Part shown: in pieces, positions 46,153 to 56,682 of the stretch
How the letters are laid out: the number at the start of each line of letters is the position of its first letter
How positions within the stretch are numbered: position 1 is the stretch's first letter
NCBI GenBank assembly: GCA_002914845.1
Contig: JXTC01000533.1
Span: forward strand, 102,673 to 166,672
From: Trema orientale
Taxonomy: Eukaryota > Streptophyta > Magnoliopsida > Rosales > Cannabaceae
Direction: 5' to 3'
Length of the DNA stretch: 64,000 nt
Notes under the pieces: generated by a model
Database searches by the model: none
What the model was told of the DNA's origin: nothing
The model's input: the letters and a program-made list of their open reading frames with translations, nothing else
Program-made: the position numbers and the translations under genes

Positions 46153-48699
46153 TGTAATATCCCCAAATTTTACACACGTATGTAAGGATATTTATATAAA
46201 TATTTAGTAAAATCAGGAGACTTCTACTCGACTTAGAACTGATAAAATAGAAAAAAATTTAAAACCTTTTAAATTTTCTGGAAGACAAAGGAAAAAACAC
46301 TACTGATAATTATACATAGTCTAATGTCTATATATATATACACTCACTAAGTGGGAAGCTCATATAAATGTACAAAATATACACATACTTAAAACTGGTA
46401 CAAAATTCTCTATCAGGAAATCATAGCGTCAAAATGCTCATATACACAAGCCACGGTTGGAAAGTCGGCACTCCTCCTCAAAACTCATATATCAGCAATA
46501 TCATCTGCAATGTAAGAATATATATAAGTACGAAACTCAGTATGTAAAGAGTGTAAATGTAACATGCATATACCAGAGAATGGATATTCGTATGATTGGG
46601 ATCTCTGTGTATATTGTATTACCTGGCAAGTCCGTGAATCACATACTGAGCCACTCAGATAACTAATAACTAATCATAAGCTGTCATATAGAAGTCTCGA
46701 GTCCTAAAGACATTTCAAATCCCTCTGTGTGCTACAAAGGTCCTCCTCATACCGCTATCAGAGTGCTTCCGAAAGAACTAATATTGTTCCCAAAGGAACC
46801 TAGTAATGTCTCCAAAGGAACCAGATAATGTTCCCGAAGGAATCAGATAATTGGGCACTAGCCTGCCACACCCTAATCACCAATACTCGTCAGACAATAT
46901 AAATACACTACATGTTCATACATCATGTATGTCAAAATAATAGATACAAATTTTCATATAAATCTAAAGATTCCACAAGTTTGCAGAAATAAATAATTTC
47001 TTACATTGCAGGTGTAATATTACTTACCTCAATCTTGAGCCTCTTTTTTTTTCCCTCTGTGAAATGCTCATTATCCTTGGTACAATTGATGTATCCCTAT
47101 TCTTATATCAATATCAAATTATTTGGGATGTTACACATGTAATGCTATGCAAATTATTATTTATATTTGGACTAATAATTAATATACAAATTTTATACAC
47201 CTACATATGTGTATATATACATATATATATTCTCATGCTTGATAAAACAATTCTGTCAATACAAAGAAATAGAAGTCCTGTTAAATCTGAAAGAAAGACT
47301 AGTAGTTACAAGATAAGTAAAAAAAATAATATCAAATATGATCTCCAACGAAAAGAATAAAATAAATGTGTTCAATAATTAACTAATATTAATCCATGTT
47401 TATAAGTCCTGTTTCAAATCTTGATGACTTTAAGGCATCAGTTTCTTATTATAACCCCTAGTTAAGTACTTTCATGTACAAATAGGTGGACAACACTACT
47501 CAATTGTCATTCAGATTAATTAATTATCACTTTCAGTATAAGGCTAAATAATACTTACATAATCTAACTCGAACTAAAAGAAACAGAAATGCTATAAGGC
47601 CTAGCCCATTCTCTTATAATCTTATTGGTCAACTCTTCCTAATATAAATCAATAGAAATACAAAACATCACGCAAACATTCTCTTAACTAATAATAAACT
47701 TCAAAAGAAGTTAGTAACCAATAGTCGGGCGCGTAGACCCATGAACATTAATAACTTTAGTCTTAGGAGTTTGTATCGTAATTATACATACAAGACTTGA
47801 AAATACAAGCATATATATATAAGTGTATTTTTATGAAATTAACAAACAAAATCTGTCAAACTCAAAGTTTTATAAAATCTATATGTATAGAAATACTCTA
47901 AGCAAAGGATATTGATACACACACATTGCACACGGATAACAAATTACTCGTCGAGATTATGACGATTAAAAAAAAGCTCTTCAAGATACATATACCTGAA
48001 CTTGGATATGAGGTTGCAGATATTGTTTCTCTCAAAAGTCTTAATTTGGGTATATATATCTACCTTAACTAGAATAGTATGTGAAGTTCTAGAAAAGAGA
48101 ATAGAGGACTAATGAAAGTACAGTGGCTAGTAGAAATGAAATAAGGCAAAAGGAACATGATATAAATTTATGTGATTCAAAAACATTTGCTATGTCGGTC
48201 ACTTTATATACACTAAGAAACTAAATAATAACACAACACTAATCATGTTAATATAATAGATCCAAATCAGAATTTATATTTTTCTTTAATTAATACTTAG
48301 TCATCATATAAATTGGAGACAAATTAAATAAAACGACATCTTTCAAAATTAAAACAACTTATAGAATTAGAATAAATGAATTCTCAAAATAGTACTTTAA
48401 TTAAATAATATGCCAATAAAAAAAATCATATGAAGGTAATAAACTTAAAGCACATCAATTTATACCAAAAAGCCTATCTCGAGTATTTCATTGCAAAAAT
48501 TTACTTAGTAAAAGATGGTTAGTATTCACAAAAAAATTTTAATTCAAGTATTCAAGATTCTCGATTCAATTTCTACGAAACACTTTATGCTCAATTAAGA
48601 ATGCACATATAGCTCTAATTTAAATGATGTAGAGTTATGTTATTATTGACTATTTAATTTGTGGGGAGTTGAGTGTCATACGAAATTTAGAATATCACA
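46153..48699 (-). repeat. 5' LTR of the nested gypsy element (2547 bp)
   Basis: On the minus strand it begins TGTGATATTC at 48699 and ends GGATATTACA at 46153. The ends are imperfect inverted repeats, and the primer binding site follows immediately. Only its last 1.64 kb has a partner in the truncated 3' LTR. Confidence 0.8.
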
Positions 48700-48704
48700 A
48701 AAAG

Positions 48705-49404
48705 GGTCGAGGATGAGAAAATCTCAAATCCCTGCCCAATAGAAGGAGAGGATAATGATTATAATAAAGCCGAGGCAAAGTACTACAAGACAGAGAAGAC
48801 CAAAGATCGACAAACCCAGTAGAACACAAGGCTCTGTCCAATGGGAGAGAACAAGACCTCTATCTCCCTTACCAACTCTAGTGTAAAAGGCCCCTCTAGT
48901 ATCTAAATCAACTGATGAAGTGGAAGCTAAGAAAATAGTAAATTTAAAACAAGAAGTAGAGTAGGTAATATCTGTAGTCTCATGAGAGCCTAATACAACA
49001 TTAAAATCACCCATAACACACCAAAAAAGAGTGGCCATGTCCAAAAGAGAACTCCATAAATCCCTCCTAGAAGAATAAGATGAAGTGCCATAGACAAAGA
49101 AGTATCGAATCATTACCAAACCCATCAAAAAATCAAGAGAGATATGTTGAGTGTGGTTACAACAGACAACTGATATTTGAAGTCTAATTGAAGAAAAAAT
49201 CTAAATAGTTGGGGTGTCCACCTCATTGGTGCAAAATAAAGTCGAACTAAGACCAGCCCAAAAGGAATCGAAAATAGCATCAAAAGAATAGAACGGCTCA
49301 GCCAAACATACCATATCAGGTCTATAATGAAAACAAAAGTCTCTCACAGCAACTTGGGTATTCCTGTTGGAAATACCTCTACAATTCCAGAAAATTACCC
49401 TCAT
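48705..49404 (-). pseudogene. LINE ORF2, N-terminal part: AP-like endonuclease
   Basis: Starts MRVIFWNCRGISNRNTQVAV at 49404, the usual opening of plant L1 endonucleases (WNCRG). It continues with CLAEPF, where the family has E for metal binding. After a stop at 49201, a second frame carries WCVMGDFNVVLGSHE, the GDFN motif. It then frameshifts into a frame reading RDLRFSHPRPF right up to the gypsy insertion, and the next codons of the domain resume at 42476. This nuclease nicks target DNA to prime reverse transcription. Stops make it inactive. Confidence 0.87.
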
Positions 49405-50797
49405 TTGAAAACAAGTCGTTTAGCAATCCGAGGAGGTAACACCAAAGTTAATGATCTTTCCCTTCTAGAAGCAGCTCCAGTCATACTAGAATCATCAGAC
49501 ACATCCTGAATAGAGACATATCTATCCTTTCTACTAATAGGATCAATTGCAACATTGTTATTATTGTCGTCACCATCCTTTTTACAAAAAACTAGCTTTG
49601 GATCCAAATCCTTTATCTTACTAGAAAGACTAGGAGAATCTAGATGAACTATTTGACCAACAGAAGAATCAACATGATCGTCAGTAAGGACTTCGTCAGC
49701 CCAAAGATTCTTATTCCCTATGTCAAAACTAAAAAAGCATTCTAAATAGGCACAGCAGTAGTCTTTACTGGTGAATTAGTGATCGATCTAAAAATCCTTT
49801 TACGTGAATGTGACTGACCCCGCTCCTTGAAAAACCCTTATCCTTAGTTTCTATTGAGGCCTTAACCCTACGTTTATGAGCAACAACGATATGACCAACA
49901 GTATTGCATGACAAGCACAAGGCAGGTAAATTCTTGTAAGGTAAATGATTAAACAAGCAATCCTCTCTTACCTCAAACATAAGCAAATCTGAAAGAGACT
50001 GCGACAAATCAACGTCTATAATAATCTTTGCAAAATGGCCAAAATCACATTTTAAGGTCATCTCATCAAATCTAATGGGCACAACCACTCCACGAGCCAA
50101 ATAAGAATGGATAAGCTTATCCCAATAAACCTATAGTAATGCATGAAATCTAACCCAAACCTGAGCATTTATAGAACGTTGTATTTTGGGATTGAAGTTT
50201 TGATGCCAAGGCTGCAACCTAAGAGCCCCAGGCCTAAGATTCGACGAACTAAAAGACCAAACATGGTTTTTTTCTTCCTCTGAGTTCAGCAAGATATGAA
50301 AGAAACCTTTCCTAAGAGAAATCAATCTCCATGAGGGAGGCAAATTCCATAAAGATTGGAGCTCTATACGGAGATCAACCAGCTTCTGTGGAGCATCTTC
50401 CCTAGACAGAAAAACACGTCCAATAAGAGAGAATTGACATAAGTCTAACCTCTCTTAATACTTTTTTATTGACCTTAACACACACGTAATTGCCTTTCAA
50501 AGTAGGTTGAGAGGCTGCTGTAACATCATTAGAGTGATCAAGCAAAGGAGATTTTGAACCATCTATAACACCATTCAATATCTTAGAACCACCATTCACA
50601 GAATTAGCATTAAAATTCCCTACAACCTCGGCAAAAGAAATACTAGGATTTTTAAGCTTTGAAGAATTACTCGTAGTTTCAATCACACCAACTAAAAATG
50701 CATTCTTATCGTACTTTTTATGGGGAAAAAAATAGGTCATGGTGGCCAAAAATTTCATCAGCCGTGCTTGAAAGCAACCAGCTCGAGCACCAACCAA
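49401..50797 (-). pseudogene. LINE ORF1: DUF4283 and zinc-knuckle RNA-binding protein
   Basis: From the ATG at 50797 the frame runs MVGARAGCFQARLMKFLATM, then KNPSISFAEVVGNFN. After a frameshift near 50400 comes the DUF4283 region SREDAPQKLVDLRIELQSLW, then SWRLISLRKGFFHILLNSEE, RLQPWHQNFNP and AQVWVRFHALL. The zf-CCHC_4-like part contains LCLSCNTVGHIVVAHK, with His in place of the last Cys. ORF1 ends KRLVFK and its TGA (49403-49401) overlaps the ORF2 ATG (49404-49402). The protein would coat LINE RNA. Two or more frame breaks show it is dead. Confidence 0.85.
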
Positions 50798-50960
50798 TCA
50801 CATAAAGGAAGCAGCGAAAGCAACAATCCCAGAAATCACGGCTCCACCACCAAAACACAACCACAGTTTCTTGAAACAGTACTGAGACTTTCGTCAAGCA
50901 GGTGGCAGACATCATGTGGGTGCATTGTCTTATGGGGGGTTTATATGTTTAACTGTAGTA

Positions 50961-51263
50961 ATAGTCTCTCTCAGGCAATTAATCAAACACCTTATGAGCA
51001 AAACAAAATTCTAATTATTCCAAACACCACAATAAAAATCAAGCCTCAAAAGGATTACAAAATACCTAAATCATCTTCATTATTGATTATATATCAATAA
51101 AATCTGACCAAATTCTCAGCAACCAGCTGTGAATAAAGCTTTTAAATACGAAGCTTGGAGCTGAGCAAGCGGACTAGTAGTGAGTGGAGCTGGGTGTGAG
51201 CAGACTCCTGGAGATGAGAAGATGACATTGGCGACATTAACAAAACAAGACCAGCTACTGCAT

Positions 51264-51305
<42 letters not shown>

Positions 51306-52380
51306 TTCATCCAATAATTGTTTGAGGCAATCTAGTTATTGGATGTCGTTTTCTTGGTCAAATCAAGATATATCTTAGTCAAATCCGGAAACGATTCAAT
51401 TGGGCGAATGCTGTGTTACTGATTCAGAAGCGTCATTGCCATGAGAGGAAGGAAAACAAGCCGACAGAGATTCTGTAGTGTCTTAATCACGTTACATATT
51501 CGTTGACTAAATATCTTTTTTAGGTCCAATTTGATTGGATTTCAAAATTTTAAAGTTTTATATGATATAATTAGAAATCCAAGATTTTTATTGCTAGAAT
51601 TAAAAAAATTTAAGATTTTATTTGGTATAATGAAAAACTTAAAGTTTTTTTCCTAAAATAAAAAACCCAAGGATTTTTTTTTTAAAATAATAAACCTCTA
51701 TTTAATTCAAAAACCAAATTGTCACTATTTTAAATAATTAAAGGAGTTCAAAAAAAAAAAGAGCCAAATGACATTTTTTTTTAAATAAATTGAGCATTCA
51801 GTTTTAACTAAGAAGGTTGCTAATTTCAATTTTTGACATTGCTCAATTCCCCATCATATGTTAATATTATAATTTCCTAGGATCAATTATAGAGTCACAA
51901 CATGGCGAGATGGGGCTCAAACCAAACCCTTGTTTCCTATTTAAATTGGCTAAGAAAATCCAGCCAAAAAAAATTGGCTATGAAAATTTTCAAACTTAAA
52001 AATAAAAAATGTTGCAAGTATAATACCCATAATATATCCACAAATTTTAAAATAAATCAAATGTCTACTCATATTGAAGAAACGATAAAGATGACTTGGC
52101 AGACAATATGGATGCTCGACCAAAATGAGACATCAATATATCAGACACAAGTTTGAATTTAGGTGTTTTACGGAAAAGGAAATGAAAGGAGAAGGAGAAA
52201 ATTTTAGGCTGAAATACTCTGGTTTAGGTCATTATGATCTCTTCTACTCTTTCAATTGTCATGTAAGGGCATTTTTGTCCAAAAATTGTGAATATGTATT
52301 AGTTTTATGTACAAGTGTATCATAATTCGAAATATTAACTAGGTGTGTAGCCTGTTTTCCAATTAAAATCCTCGTCATCT
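50961..52380. other. non-coding, with a (CT)n microsatellite
   Basis: A CT/GA run spans about 51266-51301. The 51110-51265 stretch is GC-richer and could be an exon or leader on the minus strand, but its frame is dominated by Glu-Arg repeats and I do not call it. AT-rich text follows with A/T homopolymers at about 51750-51780. Confidence 0.35.
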
Positions 52381-52388
52381 TTTCTCCA

Positions 52389-52496
52389 TCTCATTCACAC
52401 ACTAATAAGCATTTATTTAATTTATCTCATTCACACACTAATATGCATTTATTTAATTTATCTCATTCACACACTAATAAGCATTTATTTAATTTT
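52389..52496. repeat. 36-bp tandem repeat, three copies
   Basis: The unit tctcattcacacactaataa plus gcatttatttaattta repeats at 52389, 52425 and 52461 with one visible substitution. A minisatellite. Confidence 0.9.
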
Positions 52497-52760
52497 GAAA
52501 CGCTTTTGGGAATCTCAAAGGAATAGTGGGTTTCCCATGGGGCACCATTACTCTTATTTAATGTGAAAAATTTAAATAGTTAGCTATTTTTTAGTCAAAA
52601 TTTGGTCCATTAAAATTTCAATTTTTTTTTGGAGAAGAAACTCTAACACCCCTAAATCTTAAAATGTTTTACATTTAGTGTTGTAATTATAATTTTTAAA
52701 ACATGTCATACTATGTATAGCAATATATAAATATGTAAAATCCATATACATGAGAAATTA

Positions 52761-52840
52761 GGCCATATATACACCATAATAAGTATATTTTGGGCCATTA
52801 GGCCATATATACACCATAATAAGTATATTTTGGGCCATAT
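52761..52840. repeat. 40-bp tandem duplication
   Basis: The unit starts ggccatatatacaccataat at 52761 and again at 52801; the two copies are identical until the last few bases. Confidence 0.9.
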
Positions 52841-52859
52841 CCTTATTTTAATAATGCTC

Positions 52860-53930
52860 TGAAAAATATGCACATTGACAAAAATGCCCCTAAAAGACCT
52901 AAGAAAAACTATGCTCCCAATTCAATTTGTTCATTTCCCTCTTTCTCTCTCTACAGTCGACGGAACTTCCTTCTATCTCTCTCTCTCTACAAGAACCCCT
53001 CGCTTCCTCTCTCGTCTCCTATCCCCTTGAGCTCTCAAGTCTCTCGGTCTGTCTCTCTAGAAATCGTGGTAAAGCTCCCTCATTCATTTATCTCGTTTTC
53101 ATCTCTCGGTCTCTCAAAAAATCGTTATCCTCAAAGGATCCCAAACCCGAACGAATAGCCGTCGAAAACACCAGACGCAGCCACCGAAATCCTTAGAAGC
53201 ACAAAATGACTCCAGCAAAAAAAGTAATAAAAATGTGAATTTCAGGGTTTCATTAATTAGGAAGTTCAATTAATATAGTTAATTTATCATTTAAATCCAT
53301 TTTCAACTAAATTTTGTTGATATTCAAGGTAATTTGTTGACTTATCGAGTTACTAGAGATGAAAAAATAATTTTCCAGAAATTGGGTTATTTGTATTTGA
53401 GTACATTTTGATTTATATCGATCCTATTCGTTTCTATTTCGATGTTCAGAATACAGTTTAAAATTAATATTAATAGGGAATCATAAAATTCGATGACATT
53501 TCAGTGATATTTCGATTCTATTTCGATTGTAGTGGTAATTCTCGATTTTATTATGTGGTTGTTAATTTTCGATGATATTTTGAGGCCATTTTGTTGGCAT
53601 TTCGATTTAGTTTTGATTATTTTTCGATTGCTTTTCGTTTGTAGTGTCAAAAGTTAGTCGCTTCTGTCAGTGTGACATTTCGATGCTATTTTGAGACAAT
53701 TTCGTTATGCTCTGTTTTTTGAGGCTTGTCGATGCTTCAACAGTTCTATAGGGTTTCTGGCTTTTTACTCGATGGGCATCGAAATGTTCTCGAAATGGAC
53801 CTACTCAAATTTTGTATGGATACTCAATGGTATTCGATTGAATTTAGATTGGATTTTGATGGTATTTTGATGAGGTATTGAATATACAAATTTCTAAAAA
53901 ATTTGTCTAAATTTTTTTTTCCTTCAATGC
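52860..53930 (+). promoter_or_regulatory. putative 5' leader region of a DUF1985 transposon gene
   Basis: The pyrimidine-rich segment 52930-53060 looks like a plant 5' leader. It is followed by 600 bp with many tttcgatgctatttcgat-like phrases and then by the DUF1985 coding remnant. The link between the parts is inferred from order only. Confidence 0.3.
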
Positions 53931-53934
53931 AGAG

Positions 53935-54790
53935 CCCAAAGTCAAAGCTTCTTGTACTGTCGAACATCACTTTCTTGGAAGGGTCATGATAAAAGAAACA
54001 ACATTTACGTAGAAGATCAAGCAAAAATTTGAAAAATATAGTTTAATGGAGAGGGAAAATGAATATCCGTTTAAGCAATTTTTCGTCACTCCTCCAATAC
54101 AAGTGTCTGGAATACTACTACACTACCTATTATTGAGGATGGTGAAATCCACAAAGCTCTCAGAGTTGTAATTTTTCATTGGGGATAACTATTTGAGATT
54201 TGGCCTAGGTGAGTTTACCTTAATAATAGCCTTAAATTTTGGGAAAGATCCGGATGTTGTCAAATCTATGTCCGGTAGCATGAGGCTCAGAGAGGCATAC
54301 CTGAATAACGAAGCCACAGTGAGATCCGATGAATTAGAAGCTGCTTTTTTAAATTGTGAGGACAAGGAGGATGTGTGGAAGTTGGGTTTGTGCTACTTGG
54401 TTGATGAGCTCTTGATGGCACAAGAGTCAAGCACCAAGATTCAAATAGATATGCTATCTTTTGTGGAGAATGAGGAGGAGTTTTTTAATTATCCATAGTG
54501 AAGGCGATCTTATAAGAGGATCTTCATGAGTTTAAATAAAGACAAGAGCCACCAGAGGAAAAATTACCTTAATAAGATCAAAAAGAATAAGAAGGTCAAG
54601 GAAGCTCAATATACGGTATATGGATTTAGCATTGCTCTCTAATATTAGGATTATGAGGCTATCCCGAAGCTGATTGGTGCTTTTATCGTTAATCTTGGCA
54701 TAAAATTCCCAAGGATGCTATTATGGGCAAGTAACAAAATGCCATCACAAAAGGATTGCGAAGCTGTATTGAGATTAAGAAAGTAAGTAC
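53935..54790 (+). pseudogene. DUF1985 protein remnant of a Mutator-like (Ulp1-type) transposon
   Basis: Readable blocks in order are ENEYPFKQFF (about 54058), VKSTKLSEL, then LRFGLGEFTLIIALNFGKD. An open frame to 54498 carries NNEATVRSDELEAAFLNCED and VWKLGLCYLVDELLMA, ending at FFNYP with a stop. The domain continues as RRSYKRIFMSL, VYGFSIAL and then an IPKLIGAF block, up to about 54785. This is the DUF1985 pattern (RFGLxEFxLIxxL, then LCYLVDELL, then a FxxYPWGRxSY block), usually joined to a Ulp1-like peptidase in plant MULEs. The peptidase is absent because LTR sequence begins at about 54826. Confidence 0.75.
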
Positions 54791-54825
54791 ATAATATACT
54801 TTCTATGTTTTATTAATAGAAAGCT

Positions 54826-55988
54826 GTAGTGATTGTCGGACTTGCTTTCATGAGTTTTATCTTTTTGACTTACTAAAGGACTAGTTCCGTTCTATGGTTC
54901 GAACTCTGGTATCTTGGAAGATAAGATTTGTGAATTGACGAGAACGCCCTTCATGATTTGGACACCTTGCATATAATGTCACTTTGAGTTTTTTCAAGGA
55001 CTTGGATAATAAAAACTAGGTGCCATATTCACTTTGTGAATTTGACTGTATTTGTATGGGCAGTTATAAACACCGTAGTCAATTATTATCCATTAGATGA
55101 AAAATGGTAATTCAAAGGTAAATATGTACAAGAGGGGTAATACGGTAATTTTACCTCACTAGTACGGTATTACATCGAGGATATATCTACAGGTATAGTA
55201 TACGCTAAATGGATCAAATTAATTAAAGTGTTAATTAGCTTCACAGATTATATATGACATTTAGTTTAAGAGTGCAATACTGGGCCTATAATAGGGTGCC
55301 CCAATATTAATAGACAAAGTCCAGTTATAATTAAGAGTTAATTATGACTATGGATAGTTGGCCCATTGGAGCGTAGACTATTTGGATCTATAAGATCCCC
55401 TGTCTAGCTCACATATAGCCCAATAACTAATTGAATGGTCAGTTGAGCCCAATAAACCCATTGGGGTTTACATCTCTCTAATACTTAAGAGAAAAGTTCT
55501 CCTAAGCATATGCACAAGAGCCACACGCCTACTACATGCACAGTAACTGTGCTTTTCGTGTGACAGAGAGAAAAAGAGAGAGTGAGAGAGAACTGAGCCA
55601 CCCTGTGAAAGTCCCGTGTTTGTTCATGGCCGCCGAGGGAGAGATACCCATGGTCGTAGACGTATAGTCAAGGAGAAGGAAGAGCATCTTTCTAATCGTC
55701 GCTCACCTCTTGTTGGGAATCAAGAAGGTGCTCACACACTGGATCATTCAACGGGCTCCAGAGAATAGACAGAAAGACTCAATAGTTATGAAGCGCTTCC
55801 AGATTTTATCTAAACCAAGATCTATGAATTGATTTATGTTAGATCAACGATCCTATTTTTATGTGTTGTAAAGTTTCAAGAAAAAATTTAAAATACCAAT
55901 TCTGCTGCGTTCTTGATTTGTTTATAAAACTGTGGAAATTATTTTCGGTAAAATCATTTTTTGAAATCATTTTTCGGGATTTCCAGCA
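54826..55988 (+). repeat. 5'-truncated LTR of family A
   Basis: This is the reverse complement of the family A solo LTR (22120-24359), from its middle to its end. It starts near gtgattgtcggacttgcttt, passes through the block of the 576-bp unit once only, and ends ATTTCCAGCA at 55988. The missing first part abuts the DUF1985 remnant. Copia RT codons begin at the very next base. Confidence 0.8.
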
Positions 55989-56682
55989 CCTTATGCATCT
56001 GTAGTTTGTAGCCTTATGTATGCCATGTTGTGTACTAGGCCTGACATATGAATGCAGTAGGGATAGTCAGTCATTTTCAATCAAATCTACAATTAGGTCA
56101 CTGGATAGCGGTAAAGCATATTCTCAAGTATCTTAGGAGAACGAGAAATTATATGCTGGTTTATTCAAGTTAGGACTTGATTCCTACTGGTTACACTGAT
56201 TCTGATTTTCAATCAGACAAAGATACTCAAAAGTCGACGTCTGGGTCAGTATTCACTCTTAGTGGTAGAGCCGTTGTCTAGAGAAGTATTAAACAATCCA
56301 GCACTGTAGATTCTACTATGGAAGCAGAATACATAGCAGCTTGTGAAGTAGCTAAAAAAGCAGTTTAGCTCAGAAAGTTCTTTACTGATTTGGAAGTTGT
56401 TCCAAATATGGATAAGCCATTGACTTTATACTACGACAACAGTGGAGCAGTGGCGAATTCAAAAGAACCAAGAAGTCACAAGAGAGGAAAGCATATAGAG
56501 AGTAAGTATTATCTTATTAGAGAGATAGTACATCGAGGAGACGTGGCCGTTATGAAGATAACATCCGAAAACAACATTGCTGATCCTTTTACAAAAACAC
56601 TTCCAGCGAAGACTTTTGAGAGTCACTTGTAGGGTTTAGGATTGAGAGACATGTCTCATCTGCTTTAGGGTAAGTAGGAGAT
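55989..56682 (+). pseudogene. Ty1/copia RT C-terminus and RNase H remnant
   Basis: The first codons read PYASVVCSLMYAMLCTRPDI, the conserved end of copia reverse transcriptase. After a frameshift come TGYTDSDFQSDKDTQKSTSG, SVFTLSGRAVV, TMEAEYIAACEVAKKAV and the open frame 56390-56632 with LTLYYDNSGAVANSKEP, HKRGKHIESKYYLIREIV and NNIADPFTKTLPAKTFESHL. These are RNase H with its catalytic acidic residues. Stops replace residues at several points (for example after KKAV). The tract taagtaggagat just before 56683 is the polypurine tract for the LTR that follows, so this and that LTR are one element. Confidence 0.88.

Larger units (their letters stand above)
42477..48699 (-). mobile_element. Ty3/gypsy retrotransposon nested in the LINE, internally deleted
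   Basis: Order on the minus strand: 5' LTR (48699-46153), primer binding site (46150-46139), gag, protease, start of RT, then a direct join into the middle of the 3' LTR (about 44140-42477). Both outer ends match (TGTGATATT at the start; ATGTTACA at the end). Flanks are ctttt and ctttc on the minus strand (48704-48700 and 42476-42472), a 5-bp TSD with one transition. Removing the element and one TSD copy restores LINE reading (SHPRPF followed by RFLNVW). RT core, RNase H and integrase are gone. Confidence 0.87.
48700..50960 (-). mobile_element. L1-type LINE, 5' part (5' UTR, ORF1, ORF2 endonuclease)
   Basis: Upstream half of the LINE cut by the gypsy insertion, same strand as 38912-42476. 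The lower edge is the TSD at 48700-48704. The 5' limit is estimated from where coding and leader-like text fades near 50960; a flanking duplication for the LINE itself was not found. Confidence 0.8.

Noticed and set aside
51116-51310. Frame with Glu-Arg repeats near 51.2 kb
   Set aside because: The repeats come from a (CT)n run and the rest lacks recognisable protein features.
51340-51360. gtcgttttc as the target duplication partner of gtcgtttcc at the LINE 3' end (38904-38912)
   Set aside because: Match is short and imperfect and lies several hundred bases beyond the likely LINE 5' end.
52389-52496. Three regularly spaced repeats resembling a CRISPR array
   Set aside because: The units are directly adjacent with no spacers, in a plant nuclear context; it is a minisatellite.
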